A stretch of DNA of 60,000 nucleotides from Polytrichum commune (lineage: Eukaryota; Streptophyta; Polytrichopsida; Polytrichales; Polytrichaceae), in NCBI GenBank assembly GCA_950295325.1, contig OX485806.1:52573169-52633168 (forward strand). Reading direction: 5' to 3'. The position numbers and the translations under genes were made by a program. Under the pieces are notes generated by a model. That model was not told where the DNA came from. It did no database searches and was given only the letters and a program-made list of their open reading frames with translations. Positions 22,860-33,959 of the stretch are shown piece after piece. Every line of letters starts with the position of its first letter. Positions within the stretch are counted from its first letter, which is position 1.

Positions 22860-24240
22860 AGAAGAAGAGGCTTCAAGAGCCAGAGCCCCTGGTCGGCTCC
22901 GGTACCGCCTGTCTGCGGTAGCCGTCCGGTGGCACGCTGCTACGGCCAGGGACAGGCCGGCTGCCTGGGCCCGCAGCCCTCCCCCGGCCCTCCCCTTCTT
23001 TCTTCTCCCCCCTTCTCTCCCCCCCCCAGCCTACCTTATCCCCTATGTACGGGGGTCCTTCCCCCTTCCTATCCCCACCTCCTAGCCTAGGGGGCCCCCC
23101 GCCCCCCCTGCCAGTAGTCGGCAGGGTAGGGTGCATTTTGATTTTTGATTTTTGATTTTTTGATTTTTGACAATTTAGTTTGTTAACCAAATTTGGAATT
23201 TGGTGACAATAATTTGTTAAAAAATAATAATAAATTGACATCCATTTAGAAGGGGAAACATTCACAACCTTAGTGGTTGGAGGTAACATTCTTGAATCAT
23301 CAAGATACATGTTGGCAAAAGTATTTGCCAAGGTTGTTTTCATGAATCAAGAATGGAAAGTGGGGGTTTAGGACATCGGATGCCATCATCCACAAATATC
23401 TTATGATCATTTAAGGTATTTTGGTTTTCAGAAGAAGAAAAGTTCGCGGGAGCATCCGGGAACACGCGGAGGGTGTGAGATTGCGACGAACATGCGGTTG
23501 GCTTATTCATCCTCCGCAATAATTTGGGAGAGGTACTTGGCATAAGGGTGTTTTCTTTCTTTTTGGTTAAAAAAATAAGGGGAGGACACTTAAACCACCA
23601 CATACTTGAATTCTTGGGGGCAAATTGTAAGCATTGGGATTCATTTGGGAATATGTGCGTGGGATTGTCAAAGGATTGGGAGAATTGGCACATGGAATCA
23701 CCATTAAGCTTAACAACGTAATTATGGGGATTTTTGGGAGTGCAAGTGAGTGCCGGTTGTGCGTGGTCAATTTTCATTTTTGCTTAAGTGTTGTTTGGGA
23801 AAATGAATCCAGTGATATAATTGCATGGTTTTTTTGCATTTCGTCGTGATACCTTCCTCCGTAGCAAACTGTGTTATTGGAAATTTGTAATTTGCCCTAT
23901 TTTATGTTGTACTAGTTTGTAATAGGGTATTGTGGGGGTGAGGTTGGAATGATGACCGATGGGACCCTTATGTGTACACCAAGTGGGTTGTGCTTGTATT
24001 TCCTCATGGTGAGGCTAGAGTCATGACTAGCATATCATAAGGTTGGTGGTGATTGCAGGTGCACGTTGTCTTTTTCATTTTTTCTATTTTACCTTGATAC
24101 CATAGTAGTGTAGGTTGTTGCCTCTAGTCACCATATTCATTGGGGATTTTTTATTACGACTCGGAACCAACATTATCCTTTGCCATCTCCAAGAGCATTG
24201 GAAGGTCTATCATCAGACCTCTTAGATGTTGCACTAGTAG
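22860..24240. other. GC-rich low-complexity patch and spacer before the gypsy element
   Basis: At 22870-23120 base composition jumps to GC-rich with long C runs; the open frames there have no domain. A (TGATTTTT)n-like microrepeat lies at about 23137-23170. From 23340 to 24240 I see nothing that supports a gene. Part of it may be the leader or LTR of the following retroelement. Confidence 0.45.
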
Positions 24241-25535
24241 TAGCATTTGACGAGGTTTTTCAGCGTACTTTGGCGTAGGGAACTGTCATTCGGTCTCACA
24301 TCCTTTAGGTAGGAACCTTTGAGGATATGGAAAAAGAGACGCGAGGTGAAGTCCGCAATCGGTTTTCTGGTCGAACAAGGACCATTTCCCTGCAAAACTG
24401 GAAAATTTGGTTTATGACGTATATGCGGGAGAAGTATCTATGCGTTCGAGTTTTTTCCCCAACATTTGGAGCACGGAACGCTCCAAATTTATGAGCAATG
24501 GAGGGACGCTAATTGGATGGAGCTACGTCAGGAGGAGTTGGTTTCCGCGTTGAAGGAGGATACGACTTCTAGTTTATTAGTCCCTTCTGTAGTGAAGACG
24601 GAGCAAGCGGAGAGTGTGTTTATAGTGGACGTGGAGGGAGCCGTTCCTAATGAACCTTAGAAAAAAATTGATGCTTTCGTATCCGCGAGCACGTCAAGTC
24701 CGATCTTCCCACTCTTTTGCTATGCCTATGCTACACAGGCGGCAATAGCCTCTTTAGGGGCTTCGCTGATTTAGATCCTCTATAGGAATTCCAGCTTCAT
24801 TTGGAGGAGGAATATGAAGGTTTTTGTCAAAATCAAATGCAGCAGATCTAAGACTTCCGGCGGGAGAAAGATGATACACCTCGTACCATGTATACGAGGC
24901 TGGTAAGATTTGCCAAGGAAACTGGAGGTGTTTTTTAAGAAAGCCAGTTGGTAAAGGTTATTTTGTCAAAGATTGACAAACGTCTCATTGACTTAGCTTA
25001 ACTTAGGATCTTCATGGATTATGGTGGTCGTGCAACACTTGCAAAGGTTTTCGCCGTTGTGGAGCAGTGTGATTGTGCCTTGTATCAACATGATGCCTTT
25101 AATTTGGAGTCTTTGATAGTGGATTCTAGCAAATTCCGGAAGGTTCCGGTTGCGGTTGTAGCATTGGCAGCGGCAGAGGTGGACAAGACCTTATATTATT
25201 GGTCTTGTAGGCAGGCGGGCCATTCTAAGAAGGATTGTCCTTTGAAGCAAAAGCAGGCCCAAACCGTAGGTAATTCAAAGCGGAAACCAGTTGTTCCCGC
25301 TAAAGATTTGACAAAGGGGGTGGGTAATCATTTACCGAAGCAGTTGAAGTGTTCCCATCATGGGCGGAACAATCATGCGGTAAATAACTTCTTCGTTCTT
25401 CATCCAGAGAAACATCCTTCCGAACAGGAAAAAAACGTTGGAGGCAAAGAATGGAGCCTTGAAAGAGAGGTTCAAAAGTTTGGCTTCATCCGGCCAAATC
25501 TTGGACTCACCATCTTTCTTCGGAGCTCAGAGTAG
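24241..25535 (+). pseudogene. Decayed Ty3-gypsy gag with mutated zinc knuckle
   Basis: A gag capsid-like region with several stops (LQIYEQWRDANWMELRQ near 24490, RKDDTPRTMYTRLVRFAKE near 24860) leads into an open frame at 25014-25535. That frame ends in a retroviral-type knuckle at about 25195, YYWSCRQAGHSKKDC. The first Cys of the CCHC motif is Tyr, so the finger cannot bind zinc normally. Its place just upstream of protease and RT remnants in the same orientation supports the assignment. It is cut from its 3' part by the LTR unit at 25.58 kb. Confidence 0.75.
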
Positions 25536-25582
25536 TTTTTCCACTCCGGCTTATTATATGTTAGGAGCCACGGGGGAGGTGG

Positions 25583-26560
25583 TGTCGCGCACCTCTCCAT
25601 GAGGAGTGGCCGAAACACCATGGGCACAAGGGGGACCCCGGAGTGACACCCGGGACTTGTGGCGCCGTTGGTGAGAGGGCCCAAGTGATCCTAGTGTGGG
25701 TGAGGGCCCCGGGCGTTGGGAACGCCTCCCACCCACAAAGACTAGGAGGCGTGAGGGTGAGGCCATGAGCTATGCGTAGCTCATGGCGTGGTGATTCTAG
25801 AATGCTCAAGATCACCTCAATCGGAGGTGTGAGCTAGGAGTTATGGCCATTTGAGTGGGGTGCTGTCCCGGGACAGCGCCCTGGTACAGCAGTGCCTGGG
25901 AGTGATTCCCGGGACTGCCAAGGTTCAAACAGGCATAACTTCCTCAAGACTTGCCCGAATGGGGCAAGTGAGGAGTCCATCGGCATCTACGTGAAGCGTA
26001 GATGAGGATGGAGTGGTTGGTTGTTATGATCAGACATCATACAAGGAAGTTATGATGGTCTGAAGCTGCTGGGGGGGTTCTAGGCCCAGCAGCTAAGGGA
26101 AAATGTCCACTTGGCCCCAACTCTTGGTAGAGAGACAAGAGGTTGGTTGGCGGTGGGGTAGGGGCTCCGTGTAGAGTCCTAGAGGCTTATATGGGTGAGG
26201 TGGTGTGGCCTCACCCACCCGAGGCCGAACGGCACGGCCTCCATGGGCATTGGCTCATTGTGAGGCCATAGTTGCCTAGTATGGTTCGGGTTGTTGTAGT
26301 GTTGCTCCGGCAACGCGATGATCAACATAGGATTGGACTTCCATGGACGGAAGTCCACATTGGGGAAATGGGTTACCGATTAAGGGGTGAGTCCCGAAAG
26401 CAAAGTAGGAGGGTTGGTTCCCTCCTATGAACTATTGGTCCGGGGTAAGAGGAGCTATCCATTAGCATGGCGGAATGCGAAGGGTTAGCGACTCGTAACC
26501 TTTGCTAGAATTGAAAATTGGCAAGATTATTAAGGGACCTAGCAAGGGTTGCGACAGGTG
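25583..26560 (+). mobile_element. LTR-type fragment (copy 1) interrupting the gypsy gag-pol
   Basis: About 1 kb is a near-copy, in reverse orientation, of 56.8-57.8 kb. It begins TGTCGCGCACC after a polypurine tract (CGGGGGAGGTGG), as expected for a Ty3-gypsy LTR start. Similarity continues past the LTR into the first ~50 bases of the gag frame seen at 56.8 kb, ending near TAGCAAGGGTTGCGACA. It is therefore an LTR plus leader fragment rather than a clean solo LTR. Two palindromes are conserved in both copies: one centred in CCCGGG (25857-25880) and one in TAGCTCATG (about 25763-25786). Target duplications were not found. Confidence 0.7.
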
Positions 26561-27955
26561 GTGAGTTCCGCAGCGGTGACACATGTTCAATCCGTGTCAC
26601 GAGCCACGCCTTCAACGACAGGGGAGACTGTGGACTGCATACAAGCTCGGGACAATGGTTCCGCGGATTTGATTTGCCAAGCCCGTCCGTCATTGTATTT
26701 TGGATTGGTGGATGTTGTCTAATATGTGAGTGGTCATAATTTCAGCTTGGAGGCTTTGAATCTAGCGACTGACGTGGTGCACACTTTGGCATCCAAAGTA
26801 TTGCACACACCTTTGTTCACAACGATGGAATGGTCATCATCCAGCATCCAACTAGCTAAGGTTTTTCACCTAGCAAGTTGGATTTTAGAAGGAAAAACAC
26901 TCACATTTCCTCTGACTGTGGCTGAAACCACCGCGGACCTCTCTATCATTGAGGATCATGAGGAAGCGCCTAGACAATGAGCGAAGCTTGCAGCGGAGGC
27001 CATTGCGTTTTTTGACGCACATGCCTCGGACAGCCAAATGCCGACCACATCTTATGATACACTAGCATCTGCGGGAGCAACTTATGTATCAGATGTAGCT
27101 GCTCGACCTGTTTGCGAGCGCCAAGGCATTCGACCTGGCGTCATACGTATGTGATGATGGATTCGGGGGTAGAACCCGTTATGATTGCCAAAAAGCTTGC
27201 ACAGAAATTGCGGTTGACAGCTGACGACTTAGCTCCTTGCCCATTCACCATCCTTGGAGATCCCATTTTGTGGATGCTGCAAGCCTTGGTTCTTATGCTC
27301 ACCGGCCTCGTGGATTTGGACCAACCTCATACCGTTATCTATTTTAGCTGCAGCATTTTCTGCAATGCCTCCACCTTTTGATCAGAAGTTGGATGCCATC
27401 TTGGATCCAAACTGGATTTTTTTGCCGGTTGTTTGAGATGATAAACCCCCATTGGCATTGGTCAAGAAAGTAGGGGCACCACAGAGGGCCTTTCCCACCT
27501 TTATGACATTTCCACAGTCATTCGCATTCCACGATTGGGGGCCAGATATGGTGTGGGATGCTCATACAAAAACCCACACCGAACTGTTGGCAGACGAATG
27601 GGAGCATGCCATGGGGATTCCACACTAGCACCACCGTAGCTTCTAGGCTTTATGAGGGCCAACGACGCTTCGTGTTGGGCAAAGCCATGGATCTTCATAC
27701 TATAGTGTGGATTGTTAGTCTATGCCTTGCATTGCATGATGACCAATTTTTCTCTCTGGGGGTAGAAAATTCTGGTCAGGGGCACAGAGGTCCAAATCCA
27801 TGAAGGAGGGAATTGAGGTCATGGTTGGAGAAGCCAAACGAATCTTTCGATTTGAGCAGCAGGTGATGGAAAAACTCCAAGCTTAATGGGTTTATACTGC
27901 TTATAGGCTTAGTGTCTTCGAGCAGATTGGCGTTCAAGCTCGTTGCCTAGAGCTC
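26561..27955 (+). pseudogene. Gypsy pol remnant with aspartic protease motif
   Basis: Mostly stop-ridden, but at about 27140-27245 the + frame reads VMMDSGVEPVMIAKKLAQKL followed by LAPCPFTIL, the DSG-type active site of a retropepsin. Upstream text (26726-26980) is probably spacer of the polyprotein. Orientation and order (gag, protease, RT) agree with the neighbours. Confidence 0.6.
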
Positions 27956-29171
27956 TTGGTAACAACGCTAATTGAACTTTCAAACGGGGAGTATGCTTAT
28001 GCTACGGTTATGCCATCGAAGAAGGATATCTTTGGCAATTGGACCAAGTCGGATCGGTATCTCATACCAATCCTAGAGGAGTTATTTGATGCCATCAGAT
28101 TTTCTCGGGTCTTTAGCACCCTGGACTTGAGATCTAGCTATCACCAACTCCCATTACTTGCGGGAAATCAAGTGCAAACCGCATTCTGGGGAGTTGATCA
28201 TGATGGGAAGGATCAACTGTATCATTGGAAGTTTCTTCCATTTGGCCTCAAGAATGTAACTCATGAGTTTCAAAGAGTGATGGACCAAGTTCTCTTTGGC
28301 TTGCCCTTTGCATGGTGTTATATTAATGACGTGATCATTTTCAGCAAAAGAGCAATTGCGGCGGTGGAGATTGCACTTGCACCATAGCAAGTGCAAGTTT
28401 TTCCATGACTGACTAGCATATCCAGGTTATATGATTATTCTAAAAGGTCTTGGAGTGAAACAAACTAAGGTGGATGCCTTGCAAAAGATTTTGGCACCGG
28501 TCGATGTGCCGAGACTTCGTATTTTTTTGAGCTTGGCGAATTACTATTGTCGATTCGTTAAGAACTTTAGCTTGATCGCCAAGCCTCTCACCATTCTTAT
28601 GAGCAAGGACCAACCTTGGACTTGGGGTCGTGAGCAGCAGCAAACATTTGAGATATTAAAACAAAAACTGGGTGCGGCTCAAGTTCTTCGACGTCTGGAT
28701 GTCTCCAAATCCTTCCAGTTGCATACGGACTGGAATTCATTGGATTTGGGAGCAGTTCTCATTCAGAAAGATGATTTTGGCCAGGAGCATGTTGTTGCTT
28801 ACGCTTCGCAAAGCAATAACACGGCAGAGGCCAATTATTCATCCTACGAGGGAGAAGCATTGGTGGCGGTGTGGGCTATTGCCCATTTTCGGCAATATCT
28901 TTATAGTCAACATTTTACTTTGGTCACTGACCATCAGTTGTAACTATGGCTCATGGAGTCGGATAAACTTACTTGCAAACTTGCCAGGTGGATTTTGTTG
29001 CTCCAGGAGTATGACTTTCAGGTGGTGCACCGTGCTGGGACTACCAACCTAGATGGAGATGGATTTTCACACAATCCAAGTCCTTCGGATGAGGACTTGA
29101 CACGGGTAGATCACTTAGTGCATTTAAAAAACGATGTGCGGCATAATATAGAGAGGATTAAAATCATTTGA
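27956..29171 (+). pseudogene. Decayed Ty3-gypsy reverse transcriptase and RNase H
   Basis: RT: FSTLDLRSSYHQLPL, FLPFGLKN, and the catalytic box at about 28320 reads YINDVIIFS, so the first Asp of the YxDD motif is Asn. A stop at 28387 and a frame change lead to the RT thumb (ANYYCRFVKNFSLIAKPL) and RNase H (LHTDWNSLDLGAVLIQ, NYSSYEGEALVAVWAI, TDHQL). After a further stop comes VHRAGTTNLDGDGFSHNPS, the usual RNase H end. The element stops there; no integrase is seen. It is in the same orientation as the gag at 24.2-25.5 kb, so both belong to one degraded copy. Confidence 0.85.
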
Positions 29172-29329
29172 AATAAAAATTATAAAGGAATTTCAAATAA
29201 TGAAGGGGCCATAAAATGTAGAGAATCCCATTATAAGTAAGTTAGATGGACATAAAATGTGGGCCATTATTTTTTTGAAAAATTAATATAGGGGTTGAAG
29301 ATAAGGATCCTAGAAGGTATGTTTAGTAT

Positions 29330-29650
29330 GATATGTACATGGGTTTAGGAATCACGAAGATGGATGATAATTGGGATTTCCGTCTGTCCAAAATTACTTA
29401 AAAAGAATATAGAGTACAAAAAATTGCAGTGACTTGGACAATATAAGTAATGGAAGGGTGCAAACAAATGGGCCATTTTTGAAATTTAAGTAATTATAGG
29501 GAGGCTTTAATTAAACCTTTGAAGGTAAATAGCCCCCCAAAAAAACCCCCCAGCCGCACTTGGTGCACAAAAATGCCTTAGAGTGATCTACCCGTGGGAC
29601 TTGACCGGGCCAGATGGCATAGAGATTGTGATCAAGAGTCGGTTTCAGGT
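29330..29650 (+). repeat. Dispersed repeat shared with 33.33-33.54 kb
   Basis: Blocks in the same order as at 33.33 kb: GAATATAGA, AAAATTGCA, then GAAGGTAAATAGCCC, CAGCCGCAC(T/A)TGGT and CACAAAAAT. Non-coding; possibly the end of a DNA or LTR element family. The two copies are in direct orientation about 4 kb apart. Confidence 0.6.
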
Positions 29651-29657
29651 TGGTACG

Positions 29658-30018
29658 TGTGAACCCCTAGAATGGTCCACCACTCCGCGGGATCACTTTT
29701 AGTTAGGATGTTAGCATTAATATTTAAATTGATAGGGAATTTAGGGAAAATTAATTAATTTAGCATTTAGCCTAGAAGAAAGAAGGTGAATTACCGAGGA
29801 TTATTAAGTTGTCCGTCATCCTAGTGCCATTAAGTTGCATTTCGTGGTCTATGTAGTGTAAACACACTTAACAATTAAAAACATACAAAACAAATCATAA
29901 ACTCTTGTTGGCACCTCGGTAGGGTGACACCACCCTGCGGACCGTTCAAGTCCGAAGGGTTTGAGATGTCATTCGACCTTCAAAGGACCTGCACGAGGCC
30001 TTAGAAGGTTCCGAGCTA
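29658..30018 (-). mobile_element. Internally deleted copy C of the 2.84-kb element
   Basis: In reverse complement it ends GGGTTCACA exactly as copy A does. It matches copy A back to about position 8100, then jumps to sequence matching copy A 5930-6055 (CCAACAAG, TTTGTTTTGTATG, CCACGAAATGCAACT). About 2 kb of the interior is therefore missing. Its left-hand part resembles copy B around 18270-18350 before it meets the hAT element. Confidence 0.7.
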
Positions 30019-30208
30019 AGGGGTGCTCAAAATTGAAGCCCTCATATGAATTTCATTTTGAAGGGCTCTGAAATTTCAGCATTGCAATTGAAGGGCATAT
30101 CTAAATCTAGGACGTCAATGGAAAATTTTCAAAGAAATATAAAATTTATATTAAAATTATGCATGACTTGCATGGTACATGCTTCTAGTACAATGAAATA
30201 ATGAAGAA

Positions 30209-30628
30209 TCAACCATCTAACTCCACCTCTTGAAGTGACAATGCCCTACGCTTGTTGGTTACTGTAGCGGTTTTCCAAGTGTCAAAAATGCCATTCCAAT
30301 CCATGAATTCAACTCCCAAACTATTTAGGCTAACCCTCATCAATGCATCAAGTGTGTCAAGGTTTAGGCATGTTCTCCTTTCGCTCTTAACCCAATTCTG
30401 CTTTGAAAAACCACGCTCACAAACAGCAGTGCTAGTAGGGATCACAAGTATGGCTTGCCATAGCGACATTAGGGTTGGCCGATTGATCTTAAACTCTCGG
30501 TCACGGCCACAAAAAACCCAAGCTTCATGCATACTTCGGTGTTGACAAGCTGAAGATAACATCTCCACAAATTCGAGCAACTCCGCATTGGCTTGATCAA
30601 CAAGAACAGAGCTCCACTTGAGCTCCAC
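30209..30628 (-). pseudogene. hAT transposase C-terminal dimerisation domain remnant
   Basis: About 139 residues read LMSLWQAILVIPTSTAVCER then GFSKQNWVKSERR and TLDALMRVSLN, the hallmark of the hAT C-terminal dimerisation region. The frame ends at a natural stop (QEVELDG). The DDE core and N-terminal finger are not recognisable upstream (30629-31740), where stops are frequent. The copy is therefore non-autonomous. Orientation is toward the left end of the hAT element. Confidence 0.85.
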
Positions 30629-31742
30629 CTAAGACTTAGCTTGTGCTGAATCAAGCCAATTCTTTAAACCAATAACAACTGTAAATGAGTTTAGACATGG
30701 CATGTATACCTGTGGCGAGATTCCGCCGAATTCACAATAATCGAATCAATAAACAAATAACCCGTAGGTTATCGGCCGAGGCTTCATCTTCTTCGACGCC
30801 CAACCCTGTATAAATTTCGCAAAACCAGCTTCAATGCCCCATGCTGCTCCGAAAGAAATCTTGCCACCTCTGAAAGTCACAGATAACCTTAATCTGCACA
30901 GGCCGCAAATCGATCGAAAGCAAATTGGCTACTAGTTTAAATTCAAATCTCTCAACCTCTGGATATTCATGACGAGACAGAAAAAAGGTAATTTAGCACA
31001 CCGACTACTATTTACTTATGCGAAATTGCTTAAGTTAACGGAAATAGGTTTTTGAACTCTATATGAACATTCAATGAGCATGAGAATCTTCACTTCAATA
31101 TTGTATATAAGATATTCATATGAGCTCCAAAAATCATGAAGTGGCTATGATCTCAAGGAGGATTTGCTAACCATTTATACTAATCGTGTGCTTCATGTCC
31201 CAGTCAAAAATAGTAACCATTAAGATCCATCTACCTTACTGGATGGACGTAGAAGGTTCAAACTGAACTGCCCAAGCTTCCCCAATGCAAACAGATGTGA
31301 ACATGGGTGAGGACTTCAACTTAGATGGTCAAATCATCAGCTTGAACAATTCTTTTTCATACCTCTCCAGAGACAATCATGCTCTTCTCCACGACAATGT
31401 TATGGGATAAATTTCAAGTTGATGACGAGTGATTGAAGGCAGCATAGACACATGGAGGACACATGCTTGCGTAGTTCATGTGGAGCTCAAGAATCTTCTG
31501 AAAGCTTCAAAAGCGCAAGTGCGTGCAAGCAATCGAAGCCACCCACATTATTGTAACATGATCTGTGTCGTGGGTTTCTGCACTTCCACCATCCGGAAGC
31601 GACCAGTGGAACTTCTGCAAGGAGACCGTCAGGTGGCCAAGATTGAAAGTGGGACACATGCGTGAAAAATGTGAAATCCTCGTTAAAGATACCCATATGG
31701 TAGCAAAAATAGACAAAACCAGACCGGCATTGATCTAATCAT

Positions 31743-32720
31743 CAGTGCTCAAAATTGAAGTCATCAGTGCCCTTCAAATGCTTACTGTACAGAATTCAAA
31801 TCTTACACCCTGGACTAGATTCTAGAGTATGAATTCTAGAGCCATTGACAGAGCAAACTTAAACCCTAAACTCTTGAGTGCCATTGACATCGCAAGCTTA
31901 AACCCTAAAGCCTTGAGTATCAACTTCTACATCAAAGTAAATTCACTGGACTTGTCGATGAGGAGACAATCCAAGAGTATGAATCTGCCTTATGAGATGA
32001 ACATCTTCGTGCATCTATTAGTTCGTTCCGAGACTTGACAGTTGCTGAGCGCGTCATCACCATTTTAGGAAGCCCCAGTTCCCAATTCCTGACACAACAT
32101 ATCTACTGCAACAACGATGGTACTCAAAGTGCTTCTGAAACTCATTCCTTTGCCTCTGAACCCGGCACAGTAAGAAATCAGCAAACAAAAGAAATATCGG
32201 GCCATTTGGAACCATGATATGTAAACATACTTGTTTAACGCCGACTGACCCATGTACACAGATGTCGAAGAGTAATAACCTAGCAGAGCAATTTGGGCAA
32301 ACAGATGCAGACAGATTTGAACATTGGGCTACAAAATCCGCAAACACAAATTCCTCCTCCAAACACAAATACTATTACCAGCCAACAATTTTCCAACAAA
32401 TGTGGATGAATTCAAGGCACTCAACGATTCTCCTGGTGACTTCTACTGAGTGGTTCCACCGTCCCAGATCACCGAAACTTTGAGTTTGAAGTTTGCACCA
32501 GACTGAATCGGAATTCTCAAGTTTTCCCATATGGATCTGAGAGCCCAAAGTTAGGGCACTATGATGAACAATAATTGAAGGGCACTATTTATCCAACACT
32601 TCAAGTGACGGGAGCACTTACAAATGAGGATTATGTTTTGAAGGGCTATTTTCCTTGAGGTATTTTTTGAAGTCCCAAAACCCATATGAAGGGCACTGAA
32701 GACTTCAATTTTGAGCACTG
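31743..32720. mobile_element. Inner non-autonomous hAT unit sharing the right end
   Basis: The left end at 31743 matches the inverted right end at 32720 better (about 35 of 37 bases over CAGTGCTCAAAATTGAAG and on through CAGTGCCCTTCA) than the outer left end does. This suggests a 978-bp MITE-like unit. Coding is absent. Whether it is nested in the larger element or a tandem neighbour sharing one terminus is open. Confidence 0.6.
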
Positions 32721-33330
32721 CAACTAGTTGACTTCTTGGCCCAAACAGAGGATTCAAGGAGGCAGAATCCTAACAATCCCCACATAGAAGTTATATTGCA
32801 ATATTATAGTACATCCCAGCTAGTACAAGTCTAAATATAACCACACAAATAGCAAATGGATCATCCTAGATTGTGTTATATCCACTGTAACTATGAGTTA
32901 CATTTTTACAAATGATGTTTACCCTTTAGATAGGATTGATGCATAGTAATTGTCCAAATTTGTCATCAGATGCAATATATAGGTTGGCAATGGATCATGG
33001 CTTGGCGGATTACCATGGATTGGGTGTTGTGTCTATGAGCACGTGTTCACTCTTGTTATGTTTCCACCTTAAGCCTTTTGTGATGCATGATAGCCTAAAT
33101 TAGTAGACTTGTAAGTAGTTTCAAATTTGTGCTTGATTTTCTTGTTGCATTCTCCATTCATGTTATACTCTTGGAATGATTTGCTTCATGTTATTATAGT
33201 TGTATGTTAAGTCTTTTTGAAGTGTTGCATTTGTATGGTTTTGCAATGGTATGTGTGAATTATGCCTTTTTATTGCCATGCAATTCTACGCCACTTTTTC
33301 AATGTGTATACCGTGAATTATTATTTTCAA
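32721..33330. other. AT-rich spacer
   Basis: No gene or repeat that I can support. Mostly A/T-rich sequence with short chance ORFs. Confidence 0.45.
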
Positions 33331-33535
33331 TTATAAGGAATATAGACTACCAAAAATTGCAAAAACATTGGCACAATAACAAAAAAAGAAAGTAAATCAT
33401 TTTAGAGAATTAAGGTTCTATAATGAGTTTTTAGATAATGTCGTGAAGGTAAATAGCCCAGACACAAATATCCCTCAGCCGCACATGGTACACAAAAATT
33501 CTATAGTGACCTACCATAACTGCCAACACCCTATG
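33331..33535 (+). repeat. Second copy of the dispersed repeat seen at 29.33 kb
   Basis: Shares GAATATAGAC, CAAAAATTGCA, TGAAGGTAAATAGCCC, CAGCCGCACATGGT and CACAAAAATT with the earlier copy. Ends about 425 bp past the stop codon of the GH9 gene (which is transcribed toward it). Confidence 0.6.
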
Positions 33536-33959
33536 ACTGCCACATCATGACTTGCTTTTTATACTGTGCTTTGGAAGGAGTCACCAAAAGGGGGCAGGTG
33601 TGGGTCATTTTAGTCTGAATGGACCCATGAACCATAACCCATTGAATTGCAAATAATGTCCATCAAAGCTTGGGGGTGCTCTTCCAAAAATCTCCATACG
33701 ACGTGCAATCGTAGTAAGGGGCTTCTGAATTCATGAACTTTCCAGACTAAATCCATGTACTCAGTAACCAAAGCCACTCAGAATCCAAATGTAGATGTTA
33801 GAATATGAATAAGGTCGTCATAGATTGAAAAATTGGATTTGAGCTAATTAATTCGAGCTGGTGCTAATCAAAGCACATCGCTGTACGATTTGTGGAGACT
33901 CATGAGTTACATTTCTTAATCACATGCTTGGACAAGGGAAGTACAAGTTAGTCAATCAG

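Larger units (their letters stand above)
30021..32720. mobile_element. hAT transposon with matching ends
   Basis: The left end GGGTGCTCAAAATTGAAG and the inverted right end CAGTGCTCAAAATTGAAG match, and both continue with CCCT(T)CATATG, the left having lost about 11 bases. Subterminal TTGAAGGGC motifs recur near both ends (about 30058, 30088, 32575, 32637, 32687), as expected for transposase-binding sites. It encloses a hAT transposase remnant on the minus strand. A second copy of the left end lies at 31743, so a smaller unit (31743-32720) is contained or nested. No convincing 8-bp target duplication: GAGCTAAG on the left against CAACTAGT on the right. Confidence 0.72.

Noticed and set aside
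22873-23343. Minus-strand Gly/Pro/Arg-rich open frame
   Set aside because: Low-complexity GC-rich DNA without start context, splice support or domain.
25554-25815. Open frames within the LTR fragment at 25.6 kb and its inverted copy at 57.6 kb
   Set aside because: They fall in LTR sequence shared between copies and are broken differently in each; not genes.
30021-32720. An 8-bp hAT target duplication
   Set aside because: Flanks GAGCTAAG and CAACTAGT agree too poorly to be called a duplication.
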